Assembly (NCBI RefSeq): GCF_905207245.1 | Contig: NZ_CAJLKP010000007.1 | Span: forward strand, 68,368-132,367 | From: an uncultured Bacteroides sp. | Lineage (GTDB): Bacteria > Bacteroidota > Bacteroidia > Bacteroidales > Bacteroidaceae | Direction: 5' to 3' | DNA length: 64,000 bases | Shown here: in pieces, positions 22,950 through 33,500 of the stretch | How the letters are laid out: each line of letters begins with the position of its first letter | Position numbering within the stretch: the first letter of the stretch is position 1 | The notes under the pieces: generated by a model | Told to the model about the DNA's origin: nothing | Database searches by the model: none | What the model saw: only the letters and a program-made list of their open reading frames with translations | Position numbers and translations under genes: made by a program

Positions 22950-24614
22950 TTAACCTTTAGCCTCTTGATACATAAACCGTTTAATAGATTTTTTGGCTGT
23001 CTTTTCAAACTCTTCAAAATGTATCTTCACCTTTGATATCTGGCAATAAGCCGGTAATTGCTGGTTGAGTTCGTTACGGTTAGCTTCCATCATACGCTCT
23101 ACATCCGTTTGTTGTAGTCCATTGGCAAATGCATCGTCAAAGTCCGGATAAATCAGTGCTACCAGTTTTTCTTTTTGCAACACAATGAGCGACTCGGAAA
23201 CGTAAGGCATATTATTCAGTTTGCTTTCAATCTCTTCCGGATAGATGTTTTGTCCGCTGGAAGTGAGCAACATATTCTTGCTGCGTCCGCGAACGGTTAC
23301 ATAACCTTCCGCATCCATTGTGCCTAAATCGCCTGTATGTAGCCAGCCATTTACGTCAATGATTTGTGAAGTTGCTTCCTGGTTCTTATAATATCCCAGC
23401 ATCAGGTTGGTACCTCGACAAATGATTTCTCCCGCCTCCTTTTCCGGATCAGACGAATCTATCTTCACTTCCATGCGCGTGGCTGCTTTGCCGCATGATG
23501 CCAGCTTCATGGTTTCCCAGCGGCTGGAACAGATGATCGGGCCACATTCCGTCATACCGTAAGCAATGGTGTAGGGGAAGCCTATCTGTTTGAGAAAGCG
23601 CTCGACTTCTGCATTGAACGGGGCTCCACCGATGATAATTTCATCGAAGTTACCACCGAATATCTCCATTGCTTCTTTGCGTGCAAGGGCTCTGATCTTA
23701 TCATTGATGATAGGAACATGGAGCAGTAACTTACCAATTTTATTATCTACACGGGGCAGAATATTCTTCTTGATAATCTTTTCTACAATCAGAGGCACGC
23801 ATGAGATGACACGTGGTTTGATTTCGGCGAAAGACTGTGCGATAATTTTAGGAGTCGGCATGCGAGTGAGGAAGTAGAGGTGTGCCCCGGCTGAAAAACC
23901 GTAAAGGAAATCGTAAGTCATTCCGAACACATGTCCCATAGGAAGCATGGAAACTATGTTATCGCCCGGTTTCACCGGAAGCATCTCGTGGCAGTAATTC
24001 ACGTTGGACCAAAGGCTGCGATAGGGGAGCATGACACCTTTGGAATATCCGGTAGTACCGGAAGTATAGTTAATGATGGCAAGTTCTTCCGGTTCATCCT
24101 TCCGGTAACAGATGTGTTCGGGACGGAAGTTTTTAGGATAGCGTTGTCCGTAAAGAGTATTGCGGTGCTCAAAAGCTTCCATCAATCGTTTGTCGCGACA
24201 GACTACAGGGGTGAATTCGGTCATCAAAATAACGCCCAGCAATTGCGGCATGGCTTCTTCATTGAGGTTTTCCCAAACTTGGTCGCCAACAAACAAAAGT
24301 TTTGCTTCGGAATGGTTGACGATATTATGTACATTGTCTGCCTTGAATTCATGCAGGATAGGAACAATGACAGCTCCGTAAGTAATGGATGCCAGAAAAG
24401 TAACTGCCCAGTGTGCACTGTTACGACCGCAGACGGCAATCTTATCACCCGGTTGGATACCGGCACTTTCCAGTACAATATGAAATTTTGCAATCTTACG
24501 AGCTACGTCTTTATATTGGAGAGTAGCACCTTTATAGTCAGTCAGGGCGTTTAAGTTCCAGTTCCGAATGATGCTTTGTTCAATGTAATCAATGAAGTGT
24601 TGTTCTTGTTTCAT
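22950..24614 (-). CDS. AMP-forming long-chain acyl-CoA synthetase
   Basis: A 554-residue member of the acyl-adenylate-forming (ANL) superfamily. The AMP/phosphate loop is YTSGTTGYSKGVML (about residue 187), the A5-type motif is YGMTECGPI, and the hinge region is TGDLGTMDAEGYVTVRGRSKN. The C-terminal lysine region (KTAKKSIKRFMYQ) is present. It should activate a fatty acid with ATP and transfer it to CoA at the inner membrane. The chain-length range is not evident. It is transcribed alone; a palindromic heptad repeat separates its start from the antiporter gene. Confidence 0.9.
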   Translation of the reverse strand: MKQEQHFIDYIEQSIIRNWNLNALTDYKGATLQYKDVARKIAKFHIVLESAGIQPGDKIAVCGRNSAHWAVTFLASITYGAVIVPILHEFKADNVHNIVNHSEAKLLFVGDQVWENLNEEAMPQLLGVILMTEFTPVVCRDKRLMEAFEHRNTLYGQRYPKNFRPEHICYRKDEPEELAIINYTSGTTGYSKGVMLPYRSLWSNVNYCHEMLPVKPGDNIVSMLPMGHVFGMTYDFLYGFSAGAHLYFLTRMPTPKIIAQSFAEIKPRVISCVPLIVEKIIKKNILPRVDNKIGKLLLHVPIINDKIRALARKEAMEIFGGNFDEIIIGGAPFNAEVERFLKQIGFPYTIAYGMTECGPIICSSRWETMKLASCGKAATRMEVKIDSSDPEKEAGEIICRGTNLMLGYYKNQEATSQIIDVNGWLHTGDLGTMDAEGYVTVRGRSKNMLLTSSGQNIYPEEIESKLNNMPYVSESLIVLQKEKLVALIYPDFDDAFANGLQQTDVERMMEANRNELNQQLPAYCQISKVKIHFEEFEKTAKKSIKRFMYQEAKG

Positions 24615-24740
24615 CTGTTAAATTTGCACACTTTAGTTAAAACTGCGCAAATATAGAGCTAAATGCAATGTCGTGCAAGTTTCTATATTTATTCTTTAGT
24701 AAGAGACGAAAGAAAAAGAAAAACTAACCAATTGGGGAAG

Positions 24741-24811
24741 TTACGAGCTACAAGCTACAAGCTACAAGTTGCTGCGCTGCACTCGTAGCTTGTAGCTTGT
24801 AACTCGTAACT
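24741..24811. repeat. palindromic heptad repeat, copy 2
   Basis: The left arm (24741-24770) consists of 7-bp units GAGCTAC and AAGCTAC; the right arm (24781-24811) is the near-exact inverse, with a 10-nt GC-rich loop between. It is the same family as 12638-12743 but with a shorter loop. It would form a hairpin of roughly 28 bp downstream of the antiporter stop codon. Confidence 0.85.
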
Positions 24812-24823
24812 CAATTACATGTG

Positions 24824-26281
24824 CTAATTTTCATTGTTCTTTTTGTCTGAAATCAGCAATAGCTTATCTCCGAGATGTAACTTTAACGAACCATTCGGAA
24901 TCAAAAATTCTGTGCCTCGTTTCACTATCATTACTAATGCTCCGTTAGGCAGTGTTATATCTTTCAGCGTATCACCTTCTTCCAGCATTTCTGTGGTTAC
25001 GGTCATATCACTCAGATCTGAGTCGATTTCTTCGGGCAGTTCCACACCGAAATCATTTCCGGTTTTCTCCAACGGGGTAGAGAGTTTCAGCATACGGGCA
25101 GCCAAAGAAACAGTGGTACCTTGCACTACAAGAGATACAATCGTAATAAAGAACACGATATTGAAAATAACATCAGCGCCCGGTACTTGTGCCACTACCG
25201 GATAAGTGGCAAAGATGATGGGTACTGCACCACGCAAGCCTACCCAGGATACGAATAGCCGGGAACGGTTTGTTATCCTCTTGCCAAAGGGCAACAGGCA
25301 GAGGAAGACACTGAGCGGACGGCCGATGACAATCATAAACACGCCGATAAGAGTTGCTACCAAAGCAATGTCGAGCAATTCGTGAGGATTCACCAACAAG
25401 CCGAGGCAGAGGAACATGATGATTTGGAACAGCCAGGTTAACCCATCCATGAAAGTATATATCTCTTTGCGGTGCATGATTTTGTTGTTGCCAACCATAA
25501 TACCAGCAATGTAAACCGCGAGATAACCATTTCCTTTCAGGAGATCGGTAATAGCGAAAGTGAAGAATACGAATGAAAGTAAAAGAATGGGATAGAGCGC
25601 CTGATTATCAATATTGAGCTTATTCAGCATAAGGATGGCAAGTTTACCAAGAAGATAACCCGCAGCCGCACCTACAATGAACTGTATAACAAATGAGCCA
25701 AAGATACCTGCAACACCCATTCCACTGGATTGTATGAATTGTATCAGTACAATGGTGAGCATGTATGCCATGGGATCATTACTTCCACTTTCGAGCTCCA
25801 GCATGGGACGAAGATTGTGTTTCAGGTTCATCTTCTGAGAGCGCAGGATAGCGAAAACTGAGGCAGAGTCAGTAGATGACATAGTGGAAGCAAGTAACAG
25901 TGAAGTAGTGATTGGCAGGTAAATGTTCGACCAACTCATGCCTGCAATCCACCAGATGAATAATCCGGTAAATACAGCCGTGAGTAGTACTCCGAATGTG
26001 GAAAGAACAATGCCGGGAACAAGGATTGGTTTTATTTCACTAAATTTGGTATCCATACCGCCGGAAAACAAAATAACGCTAAGAGCAACCATACCAATAA
26101 ACTGTGCTTCCTTAGCGTTATGAAATTGTAGTCCGAATCCGTCACTGCCGAAAATCATGCCGACGACAAGGAATAACAGTAAGGCAGGAACCCCAAAACG
26201 ATAACCGGTCTTACCGACAATGATACTAATGAAAAGTAAAATAGAACCAATTAAAAGAATATTTTCTGCTGTAAAAATCAT
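24824..26281 (-). CDS. K+/H+ antiporter of the NhaP2/CvrA type
   Basis: A 485-residue CPA1-family cation/proton antiporter. About 12 hydrophobic helices fill residues 5-390. Conserved family sites are STMSSTDSASVFAILR (about 130-145) and LELESGSNDPMAYML (about 162-176), the latter carrying the key ND pair. A cytoplasmic TrkA-C/RCK-C-type domain follows at the C-terminus (about 405-480: TLKDITLPNGALVMIVKRG). The C-terminal regulatory domain is typical of NhaP2/CvrA, which exchange K+ for H+ in the inner membrane. It is a lone gene. Confidence 0.9.
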   Translation of the reverse strand: MIFTAENILLIGSILLFISIIVGKTGYRFGVPALLLFLVVGMIFGSDGFGLQFHNAKEAQFIGMVALSVILFSGGMDTKFSEIKPILVPGIVLSTFGVLLTAVFTGLFIWWIAGMSWSNIYLPITTSLLLASTMSSTDSASVFAILRSQKMNLKHNLRPMLELESGSNDPMAYMLTIVLIQFIQSSGMGVAGIFGSFVIQFIVGAAAGYLLGKLAILMLNKLNIDNQALYPILLLSFVFFTFAITDLLKGNGYLAVYIAGIMVGNNKIMHRKEIYTFMDGLTWLFQIIMFLCLGLLVNPHELLDIALVATLIGVFMIVIGRPLSVFLCLLPFGKRITNRSRLFVSWVGLRGAVPIIFATYPVVAQVPGADVIFNIVFFITIVSLVVQGTTVSLAARMLKLSTPLEKTGNDFGVELPEEIDSDLSDMTVTTEMLEEGDTLKDITLPNGALVMIVKRGTEFLIPNGSLKLHLGDKLLLISDKKNNEN

Positions 26282-26534
26282 AAGTTATGTGTTATTTAAG
26301 ATTGTTTATTCAAGGATTTAGTTCTTCAGAAGCGAAGATTATGTGTTTTTTAAAACAATTTTAAGGGTAGAAATGTTCAGACTTGATTTTACATTTTCAA
26401 TGTTATGTTTACTTATAAGAGTGAAGAATCATTAGTCCGATTTTCGAAAGAGGTATGTCACTCATATGGAGAAAATAGTATTTCTATTTGCGAATTAGCT
26501 TCCGTTTTCTCGCTCTTTAGCTTTAGTGACTTTT

Positions 26535-27902
26535 TTAGTTGAACTTCAGTACAAACATGGTTCCCTTTCCCGGATACAAAGAAAGGCTTCCGCCGGACAG
26601 CCGCATGATTTGCCGGGAAATACTCAGCCCAATGCCGCTGCCGCCTTCTTTGGTGGTGAAGAAAGGAATAAATATATGTTCAGCTATTTCGGGTGGGATG
26701 GCAGGACCATTATTGGATACCTCGATAAGCACAGCTTCACTTTCGTTGCAGTAGGCGCGCAGGGTGATGATACCTCCGGAAACTCCTGCCGTTTCAATGG
26801 CCTGGATGGCATTTTTCAATAAATTGATGAGTACTTGGGATATAAGGTTTTCATCCGCATAGAGGATAAGGTCGTCCGGAGTAATATTTATTTGGAAAGT
26901 GATGTGCGAGTCGGGATATTGGTGCCGTGCAAGCTCTACCATGCGGTTGATAAAGCCTTTCACATAGAACAGAGAAGGTTCCGGTTTCGGTATGCGGGTG
27001 AAACGGCGGTAATTCTCCACAAAAGAGATAAGCCCTTTGCCCGTGGTACTAATAGTGTGCAGACCATTGCGGATTTCTTCGGCAGTTTCTTTATCAGAAG
27101 AGATATGTTCGCTTTTCATTTTCAGTTCTTCACTTCCTTGTATCAGTGTTAACAGGGTGTCGCTCAATGAAGTGATAGGAGTGACGGAGTTCATGATTTC
27201 ATGTGTCAATACGCGGATAAGGCGTATCCAGGAGTCGATTTCTTTTTCGTCGAGTTCGTTATTGATATCATTCAGTGCAAGGATGCGCAGATGTTCCTGG
27301 CGGATGGTTATGTCGGACACACGGATAGACAAATTTACCGTTCCGCGTTCGTTGGAAAGGCGGGTTTGCATTTTGTCTCCGGGGCGACAGTGGGTAAGAA
27401 GTTCCATTAGGTGGGCATCAATACGGACAAGCTGGCTGACATGGGTGAAAACTTCCAGTCCCAGCAGGCGGAGCGCTTCATTATTCTTTTGATAAACGGC
27501 CCCGGTGTTGTTCAGCACCAGAACTCCTGTATTGATACAGTCCAGAATAAGCTCGTAGTATTTTTCTTGTTGTGCCGTTTCACTCTTTACATTATATAAT
27601 ATAGAAGCAACGCGGTTCAATGCTTGATTCACGATGCGATTATCCGGAATATCTTCGTGTTCGGAGAAGTGGATGGAGGCATCATCGTTTTCGATAGCAT
27701 CGAGGAGGAACAGTACCTTTTGCGTATGTCGGCGATAGAGGTTCCATTGCCACCGTATGCTCGCTAACAGCATGAGAGAAGAGAGAGCAATCCACAGGAA
27801 ATCTCCATAAATGGATGACAAAGTTACAGCACCCGCCAGCAAGAGGGAAACAAAGAGGCGGAAAAAGTAACGGTCGGTGATATAGCGGTAGAAATGCTTC
27901 AT
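26535..27902 (-). CDS. sensor histidine kinase (NtrB-like)
   Basis: A 455-residue membrane kinase. Two transmembrane helices at about 13-30 and 34-50 leave almost no periplasmic loop, so sensing is probably intramembrane or cytoplasmic. A PAS-like domain follows (about 115-215). The phospho-acceptor is His234 in VLTHEIMNSVTPI, and the ATPase has QVLINLLKNAIQA (N box) and GSGIGLSISRQIM (G box). Its ATG overlaps the stop of the upstream response-regulator gene by 4 bp (ATGA), so the two are translationally coupled partners. The signal is not evident. Confidence 0.92.
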   Translation of the reverse strand: MKHFYRYITDRYFFRLFVSLLLAGAVTLSSIYGDFLWIALSSLMLLASIRWQWNLYRRHTQKVLFLLDAIENDDASIHFSEHEDIPDNRIVNQALNRVASILYNVKSETAQQEKYYELILDCINTGVLVLNNTGAVYQKNNEALRLLGLEVFTHVSQLVRIDAHLMELLTHCRPGDKMQTRLSNERGTVNLSIRVSDITIRQEHLRILALNDINNELDEKEIDSWIRLIRVLTHEIMNSVTPITSLSDTLLTLIQGSEELKMKSEHISSDKETAEEIRNGLHTISTTGKGLISFVENYRRFTRIPKPEPSLFYVKGFINRMVELARHQYPDSHITFQINITPDDLILYADENLISQVLINLLKNAIQAIETAGVSGGIITLRAYCNESEAVLIEVSNNGPAIPPEIAEHIFIPFFTTKEGGSGIGLSISRQIMRLSGGSLSLYPGKGTMFVLKFN

Positions 27903-29251
27903 AGTCCGAACTTTTTCATTTTGTTATAAAGGGTCTGTCGCGTAATGCCCAGTTGGGCAGCTACGGCAGAAAGATTGCCGTTGCATGTGTCCAGGGCCTT
28001 TTGTATCATTTTTCGTTCCATCTCTTCAAGAGTGGCGGCTTCTGCACTGATGCTGTTTTCTGAACGGAGCGTATCGGTGCGCTTGGGCAGTTGAAACAAC
28101 TCTGCGGGCAGTTCGTTGCCGTCGCAGATGATGACGGCTTTTTCAATGGCATGTTCCAGTTCGCGGATATTTCCATACCAGGGATGAGTCTTCAACCTTG
28201 TGCAGGCGGCATCGGACAAGCGTAACAGGGTCTTGTCATATTGCTTGCAGAAGCGTGCGATGAATCGTTCAGCAAGTGGAAGAATGTCTTCCGGGCGTTC
28301 CCGTAAAGGTGGTATTTCAAGATGGATGGTATTGATGCGGTAAAGCAAGTCTTCACGGAATTCGTTGGTCTGTACCATTTCGTTCAGATTCCGGTTAGTA
28401 GCACAAATCAGGCGGATATCAACGGAAATGGGTTGGTTGCTGCCTACACGGATGATGCTGCGTCGTTGCAAGACTGTCAGGAGCTTGGCTTGCAGATGAT
28501 AAGGCAAATTGCCGATTTCATCGAGGAACAGTGTGCTGTGGTCGGCGGTTTCGAATTTACCGGGACGGTCGGTATAGGCATCGGTGAAAGAACCTTTTGT
28601 ATGTCCGAAGAGTTCACTCTCGAAAAGGCTTTCGGTGATGGCACCCATATCCACAGCAACCATTTCTTTGCTGCGACGGGAAGAAAGGGTATGGATTTCA
28701 CGTGCCAGCATCTCTTTACCCGTTCCGTTCTCTCCGGTGATAAGGATATTGGCATCGGTGACGGAAACTTTCTCTACCAGCGAGCGGAGCTGTTGCATGA
28801 TGGGGCTTTCGCCCCAATACATGGAGGAGGACATGAGTGGAGTGCTTTGTCCGTTTTTCCTGTTGTTGGTGGTTTGCGCGGCATTCAGTAGGGTTTCCAC
28901 CAGTTTTTGGTTGTCCCATGGTTTCACGATGAAATCTGTGGCACCTTCTTTGATTCCACGTACGGCAAGGTCAATATCACCGTATGCGGTGAAGAGAACC
29001 ACAGGCAGAGATGGATGGAGCCGTTTGATTTCCTGCAACCAGAACAGCCCTTCGTTTCCGCTATTGATTCCGGATGTGAAGTTCATGTCAAGCAATACCA
29101 CTGACGGGGTTTCTTCACGCAGTGCGGAAGTAAGTGTGACGGGAGAGGTGAGCGTGATAATCTTCTCAAAATGGGGCTTCAGCAGTAGTTGCACGGCGGT
29201 GAGTACACCGCGGTTATCATCGACGATGAGGATGTTTCCGGGCTTTTTCAT
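27899..29251 (-). CDS. sigma-54-dependent response regulator (NtrC family)
   Basis: A 450-residue regulator in standard order: receiver domain (1-120, phospho-acceptor Asp55 in VVLLDMNF), AAA+ domain (about 150-380, Walker A GENGTGKE, Walker B LFLDEIGNL), and a Fis-type helix-turn-helix (ending LSAVAAQLGITRQTLYNKM). The loop that contacts sigma-54, normally GAFTGA, reads GSFTDA here. It should activate sigma-54 promoters after phosphorylation by the coupled kinase. No target is evident in the window; I saw no clear GG-N10-GC site near its neighbours. Confidence 0.94.
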   Translation of the reverse strand: MKKPGNILIVDDNRGVLTAVQLLLKPHFEKIITLTSPVTLTSALREETPSVVLLDMNFTSGINSGNEGLFWLQEIKRLHPSLPVVLFTAYGDIDLAVRGIKEGATDFIVKPWDNQKLVETLLNAAQTTNNRKNGQSTPLMSSSMYWGESPIMQQLRSLVEKVSVTDANILITGENGTGKEMLAREIHTLSSRRSKEMVAVDMGAITESLFESELFGHTKGSFTDAYTDRPGKFETADHSTLFLDEIGNLPYHLQAKLLTVLQRRSIIRVGSNQPISVDIRLICATNRNLNEMVQTNEFREDLLYRINTIHLEIPPLRERPEDILPLAERFIARFCKQYDKTLLRLSDAACTRLKTHPWYGNIRELEHAIEKAVIICDGNELPAELFQLPKRTDTLRSENSISAEAATLEEMERKMIQKALDTCNGNLSAVAAQLGITRQTLYNKMKKFGL

Positions 29252-29438
29252 ACGGGAGTTTCTGTTTTATAGGGTCAAAGATAATGCAAAATTTCAATTA
29301 AACGCTTCATCACAATTAGTTTATGCACTGAAAAGCACTTGTCGCATTTTCTACATATCAGTGTAATACGGATAGCTGACCTTTGCCTGCAACTAAAATT
29401 GAAGATTATTGTTTCTTATGAATTAAAAGAAAATACAG

Positions 29439-30578
29439 ATGAAAGTTCTATTTATTGTTCAAGGAGAAGGTCGTGGTCATCTGACACAGGCCATCACGCT
29501 GGAGGAAATCTTGCGGCGCAACGGGCACGAGGTAGTGGAAGTACTGGTAGGTAAAAGCAATACCCGCCATCTGCCGGGGTTCTTCAACCGCAGTATACAG
29601 GCACCAGTGAAGCGTTTCCTCAGTCCGAACTTTCTACCTTCACCCTCTAATAAACGGATAAGCATGACCCGCAGCGTGGTATACAACCTGTTGCAAGTCC
29701 CTGCTTATTTGCGTAGTATTGCCTATATCCACCAGCGTATTCACGAAACCAGTGCTGAGTTGGTCGTCAATTTCTACGAGTTGTTGACAGGGCTGACTTA
29801 TCTCTTTTTCCGTCCCTCGGTGCCGCAAGTCAGCATCGGTCATCAATATCTCTTCTTACATCGTGACTTCAAATTTCCCCGGAAGAACCCTGTCAGCCTG
29901 CTGATGCTTCGTTTCTTTACGAGACTTACGTGTATCGGAGCTAAAGAAAAACTGGCGCTCTCATTTCGTCCGATGAACGAAGATGAAGAAGCCCATATAC
30001 GTGTGGTGCCGCCCTTACTGCGGCGTGACGTGCTTTGCTGCGAAGCCACTGACGGAGAATATGTGCATGGCTACATGGTAAATGCCGGATTTGGCGAAAG
30101 CATCTCTCAATGGCACGAACAGCATCCCGAAGTACCATTACACTTTTTCTGGGATAAAACGGACGAACCGGAAGTGTGCCGGATGGATGAAACATTGTCG
30201 TTTCATCAGTTGGATGACGAGAAATTCCTTCGTTATATGTCAGGTTGCCGGGCGTATGCCACCACGGCAGGCTTCGAGTCCGTTTGCGAGGCTATGTATC
30301 TGGGTAAGCCTTTGTTGATGGTGCCTGCGCACATCGAACAGGATTGCAATGCCTATGATGCGGCACGTGGCGGAGCTGGCATCATATCTGATGGCTTCGA
30401 GGTGGACCGCTTGTTAAACTTTGCCCGGAATGAATATCGACCCGAAGAAGATTTCCGTAGTTGGGTGCGCAGTTGTGAGTGGCGGATGCTGAATAGCTTG
30501 GAGACGGTGGAAGGAGTAGGTTTTATGAACTACCGTCCCTTTGCTCAGGCGGCTTCCTGTCCTCAGGATTCATTCTAA
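29439..30578 (+). CDS. glycosyltransferase of the MurG/GT1-like (GT-B) fold
   Basis: A 379-residue protein beginning MKVLFIVQGEGRGHLTQA, the glycine-rich N-terminus of GT-B enzymes. The C-terminal donor-binding region has YATTAGFESVCEAMYLGKPLLMVP, the usual acidic/glycine signature for a nucleotide sugar. No signal peptide or membrane helix, so it is probably a cytoplasmic or membrane-associated transferase. Acceptor and donor cannot be read from sequence; lipid glycosylation is possible. It is divergent from the NtrC gene and its stop is one base from the end of the convergent TamB-like gene. Confidence 0.82.
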   Translation: MKVLFIVQGEGRGHLTQAITLEEILRRNGHEVVEVLVGKSNTRHLPGFFNRSIQAPVKRFLSPNFLPSPSNKRISMTRSVVYNLLQVPAYLRSIAYIHQRIHETSAELVVNFYELLTGLTYLFFRPSVPQVSIGHQYLFLHRDFKFPRKNPVSLLMLRFFTRLTCIGAKEKLALSFRPMNEDEEAHIRVVPPLLRRDVLCCEATDGEYVHGYMVNAGFGESISQWHEQHPEVPLHFFWDKTDEPEVCRMDETLSFHQLDDEKFLRYMSGCRAYATTAGFESVCEAMYLGKPLLMVPAHIEQDCNAYDAARGGAGIISDGFEVDRLLNFARNEYRPEEDFRSWVRSCEWRMLNSLETVEGVGFMNYRPFAQAASCPQDSF

Positions 30579-30579
30579 T

Positions 30580-33500
30580 TTATCCCCCTCTTTTTTCTTT
30601 GGCTTTTGCTGATGGTTGGGGAGCAATATCAGGTTCCTCCGGTTGCTTCTCATTGGTCTTTTCCGCTTCTTTTCTTTCCATTTCTCGTTGCAACCGTTTC
30701 AGTCTCCATCTATTCCAGAACATCAGTTCTTTCCATCGGTTAAAGTCTTTCTTGAAGATGATGCCTATGCCTTGAGTTGTCAGATTCGTGCGGGTATAGT
30801 AGCGGTCATTGGTTTCATTATATGCTTTTAGTCGTATGTCTCCGCTACGGTTCACGAGCCATTCAGCTTCAAAGTCACCCACGAAATTGGTATTTGCCAG
30901 TGGATTGTCACGGTAGCCGAAGTTACCGTTGATGAGCAAACGGTTGTTCAGCAACTGTCCGGACAACATGCCCTCAAATTCCATATCTGTCCATCCTTTT
31001 TCTCCGGTACTGAGGTTTGTACCGATGTTCCAGTTATTGCTGTTGATGATGCTTGAAAGTGCATTGTTCAATTGTCCCGAAAGGGTGGATGAAAGCACGG
31101 AAGTCATCATATTGGAGTTTTGAGTACCCCCCACATTTTCCGGCGGATAGAACTTGCCGATACCCAACAGGTAGAGTATCTGCATATTCATTTGCTCGTC
31201 CGTAGGGATATAGTTACGGATAAGTGCCTGTACTTCGTCCCGTTCATTGGGCACTTCCAAACCTAATTTGATATTAGGTGAAGTAAGTTGCCCTGTCAGA
31301 TTCATGGTACAGTTAACTCTGATATTTGTCTGAATTTCATAGTTGACTAAATTAGGTACCAAATCGTTCAGCGAAACGGAATTCACCGTGTAGTTTGCCT
31401 GAATATCCATAGTGGCATCCAGTGGGCGACCGTTGAAGTTGATGGTACTTCCGTCTTTGATGGTAAAGTCTTTACGTATTACCTCCTGCAAACTGAATTT
31501 ATAAACTCCCTGGCTGATGCGGTAATTGCCGAACATCTTTACATCGTCGCCTTTGTTATAGAATTCCGTGCGGATATTTCCCGAACCTCGCCCGCTGATG
31601 TAATCACCGGCAATAGGGTCCATAACGATACGCATTGTTGCATCCGGAGTAGCTTCAACGAGCAGATTGAGGCGGATATCCGTATGGCTCTCTTCTTCCT
31701 GTTGTATTTCCTGCTGTGCCAGTTCGTAGTCAGAAGTCAAGCTTATGGAATCCAATACTGCTCGGCGTGGTGTTTTATCCACAAACTTAATGAACTGATT
31801 GCTGGCGGCTGAAGATACATTATCTTTTATATAGACGAAGTTAGTATTACGATTGGTGGTCATGGCTACATCAATGTTGACGCCATCGCGGGCATTGCCT
31901 GCTATCGAGGCACTACCTGTTCCATAGACAGTTCCGTAGAAAGGGAAGTCCAGCGATTCCTTCGTATCCATCACCAGCATATCATTCACCTCAAATTGGA
32001 AACGGTATTCCAGATTTTTGAAGTGTTCGTAATGCAAATAGCCGTTTACGCGCCCCTGGCTACCATGTGTGTCAAAGATACGGTTATTGTTAAAAGTCAG
32101 TCCGTTGGGTTCTATGCGAATACTGTCTTTTATGAAGAAAGTGGTATTTAGTACGTCCACTTTCATGGAAGCATCACCAAATACGCGGCCTTCCATAGTG
32201 AGACCTTTGAATTTACCATAGAAATGCACATTACCACTGGCACGTCCGTTAAACTCTGGAGTAATGCTTCTCATGAAGTATTCTATGAATTTCAGATTGG
32301 TGCTATCGGCTTCAATTTGCAAATCAAGTGCACTCTTGGGCTTTATTGGATATATGTAGCCGGATACATGAGTTTTAGCAATGTCTTTTTCACGGATATG
32401 GGCATCAAGGTAAATACCTTCCACTTCGTGGTGCCATTCTCCGTGGATATTGGCATCTCCCAGCAGACCATCATTCAGTCCGAGCCGTCGGATAAATAGG
32501 TCAGTGTACATGACAGGCTTCTTTAATACGCCGCTGGCGTATGCAGGACCGGTGGCTTCGCCCTGGAAGTTAACTCCGAGGTCGGCAATGTCGAATACAT
32601 AACCTATATTGATGTCTTTCAAATCCAGGCGAACCGTATCTTCAGGCTGTTCTGATATGACGCCGTTGATGCGGAGATGACGGTCTTTATGGCTGAAATA
32701 GAAGTCATTAATATGTACCTTGCCGGAGTCGATGACCACTTGCGACGGATGTATTTCCCACAACGTATCGTTCAGGATGACATCAGTCTTTTGAACATCG
32801 ACAACGGTTCTCAATGCCGGAGCTCCTTTACCTGAATGGATGTGCTTATTGTCCTGTTCCCCGGCTTGTGTCCGGATGAAGTGTGTGGTAGCGGCTAATT
32901 TTCCACTATATGTAACGGTGCTACTGTTACCCCAGTTCAAAGAGGTCTGGATAATATCATCTTTGGCTTGTGTTTCCAGCGCTACGTTTATTGCACCTGT
33001 CGATTTACGGTTACTGAACCGTAAACGTGCATGGAATTTATCACCGGGATTCTCACACAATATCATGCCGGATTCAATGAATTTATCTCCGTAGCGCAGG
33101 CGTGGGAAATATCCTTCCACCCGCAGGCGTTGGGCTTTATCATTGAAGTACCCTTTGAGGGTGGAGTGTGTGTAGACTTTAACCGGAATATTGAATAGGG
33201 TAGAGAATAAGTCCGTATTGAAAATATTCACATCAAAATGGAAGTTATTTTCACTTTCTACCTGTTGTTTATTTGGTAATATCAGGGCAGGGATATACCT
33301 CCGCATAATATTCAGTACACTGGCAGGCAGTGTACGATAGGAGTAATCCCCTTCAATACTTGCGTTCAGGAAGTTGGAGGCTATTTTCAGTTCCTTATGA
33401 GATTCATCTCTCCGGATGGCGGCTATTTTCAGGTTATCCAGAAAATAGTTCTTATCAGGTGCTGTGAATTGCAAGCTGTCAATGTTGATTTCTCCATTCA

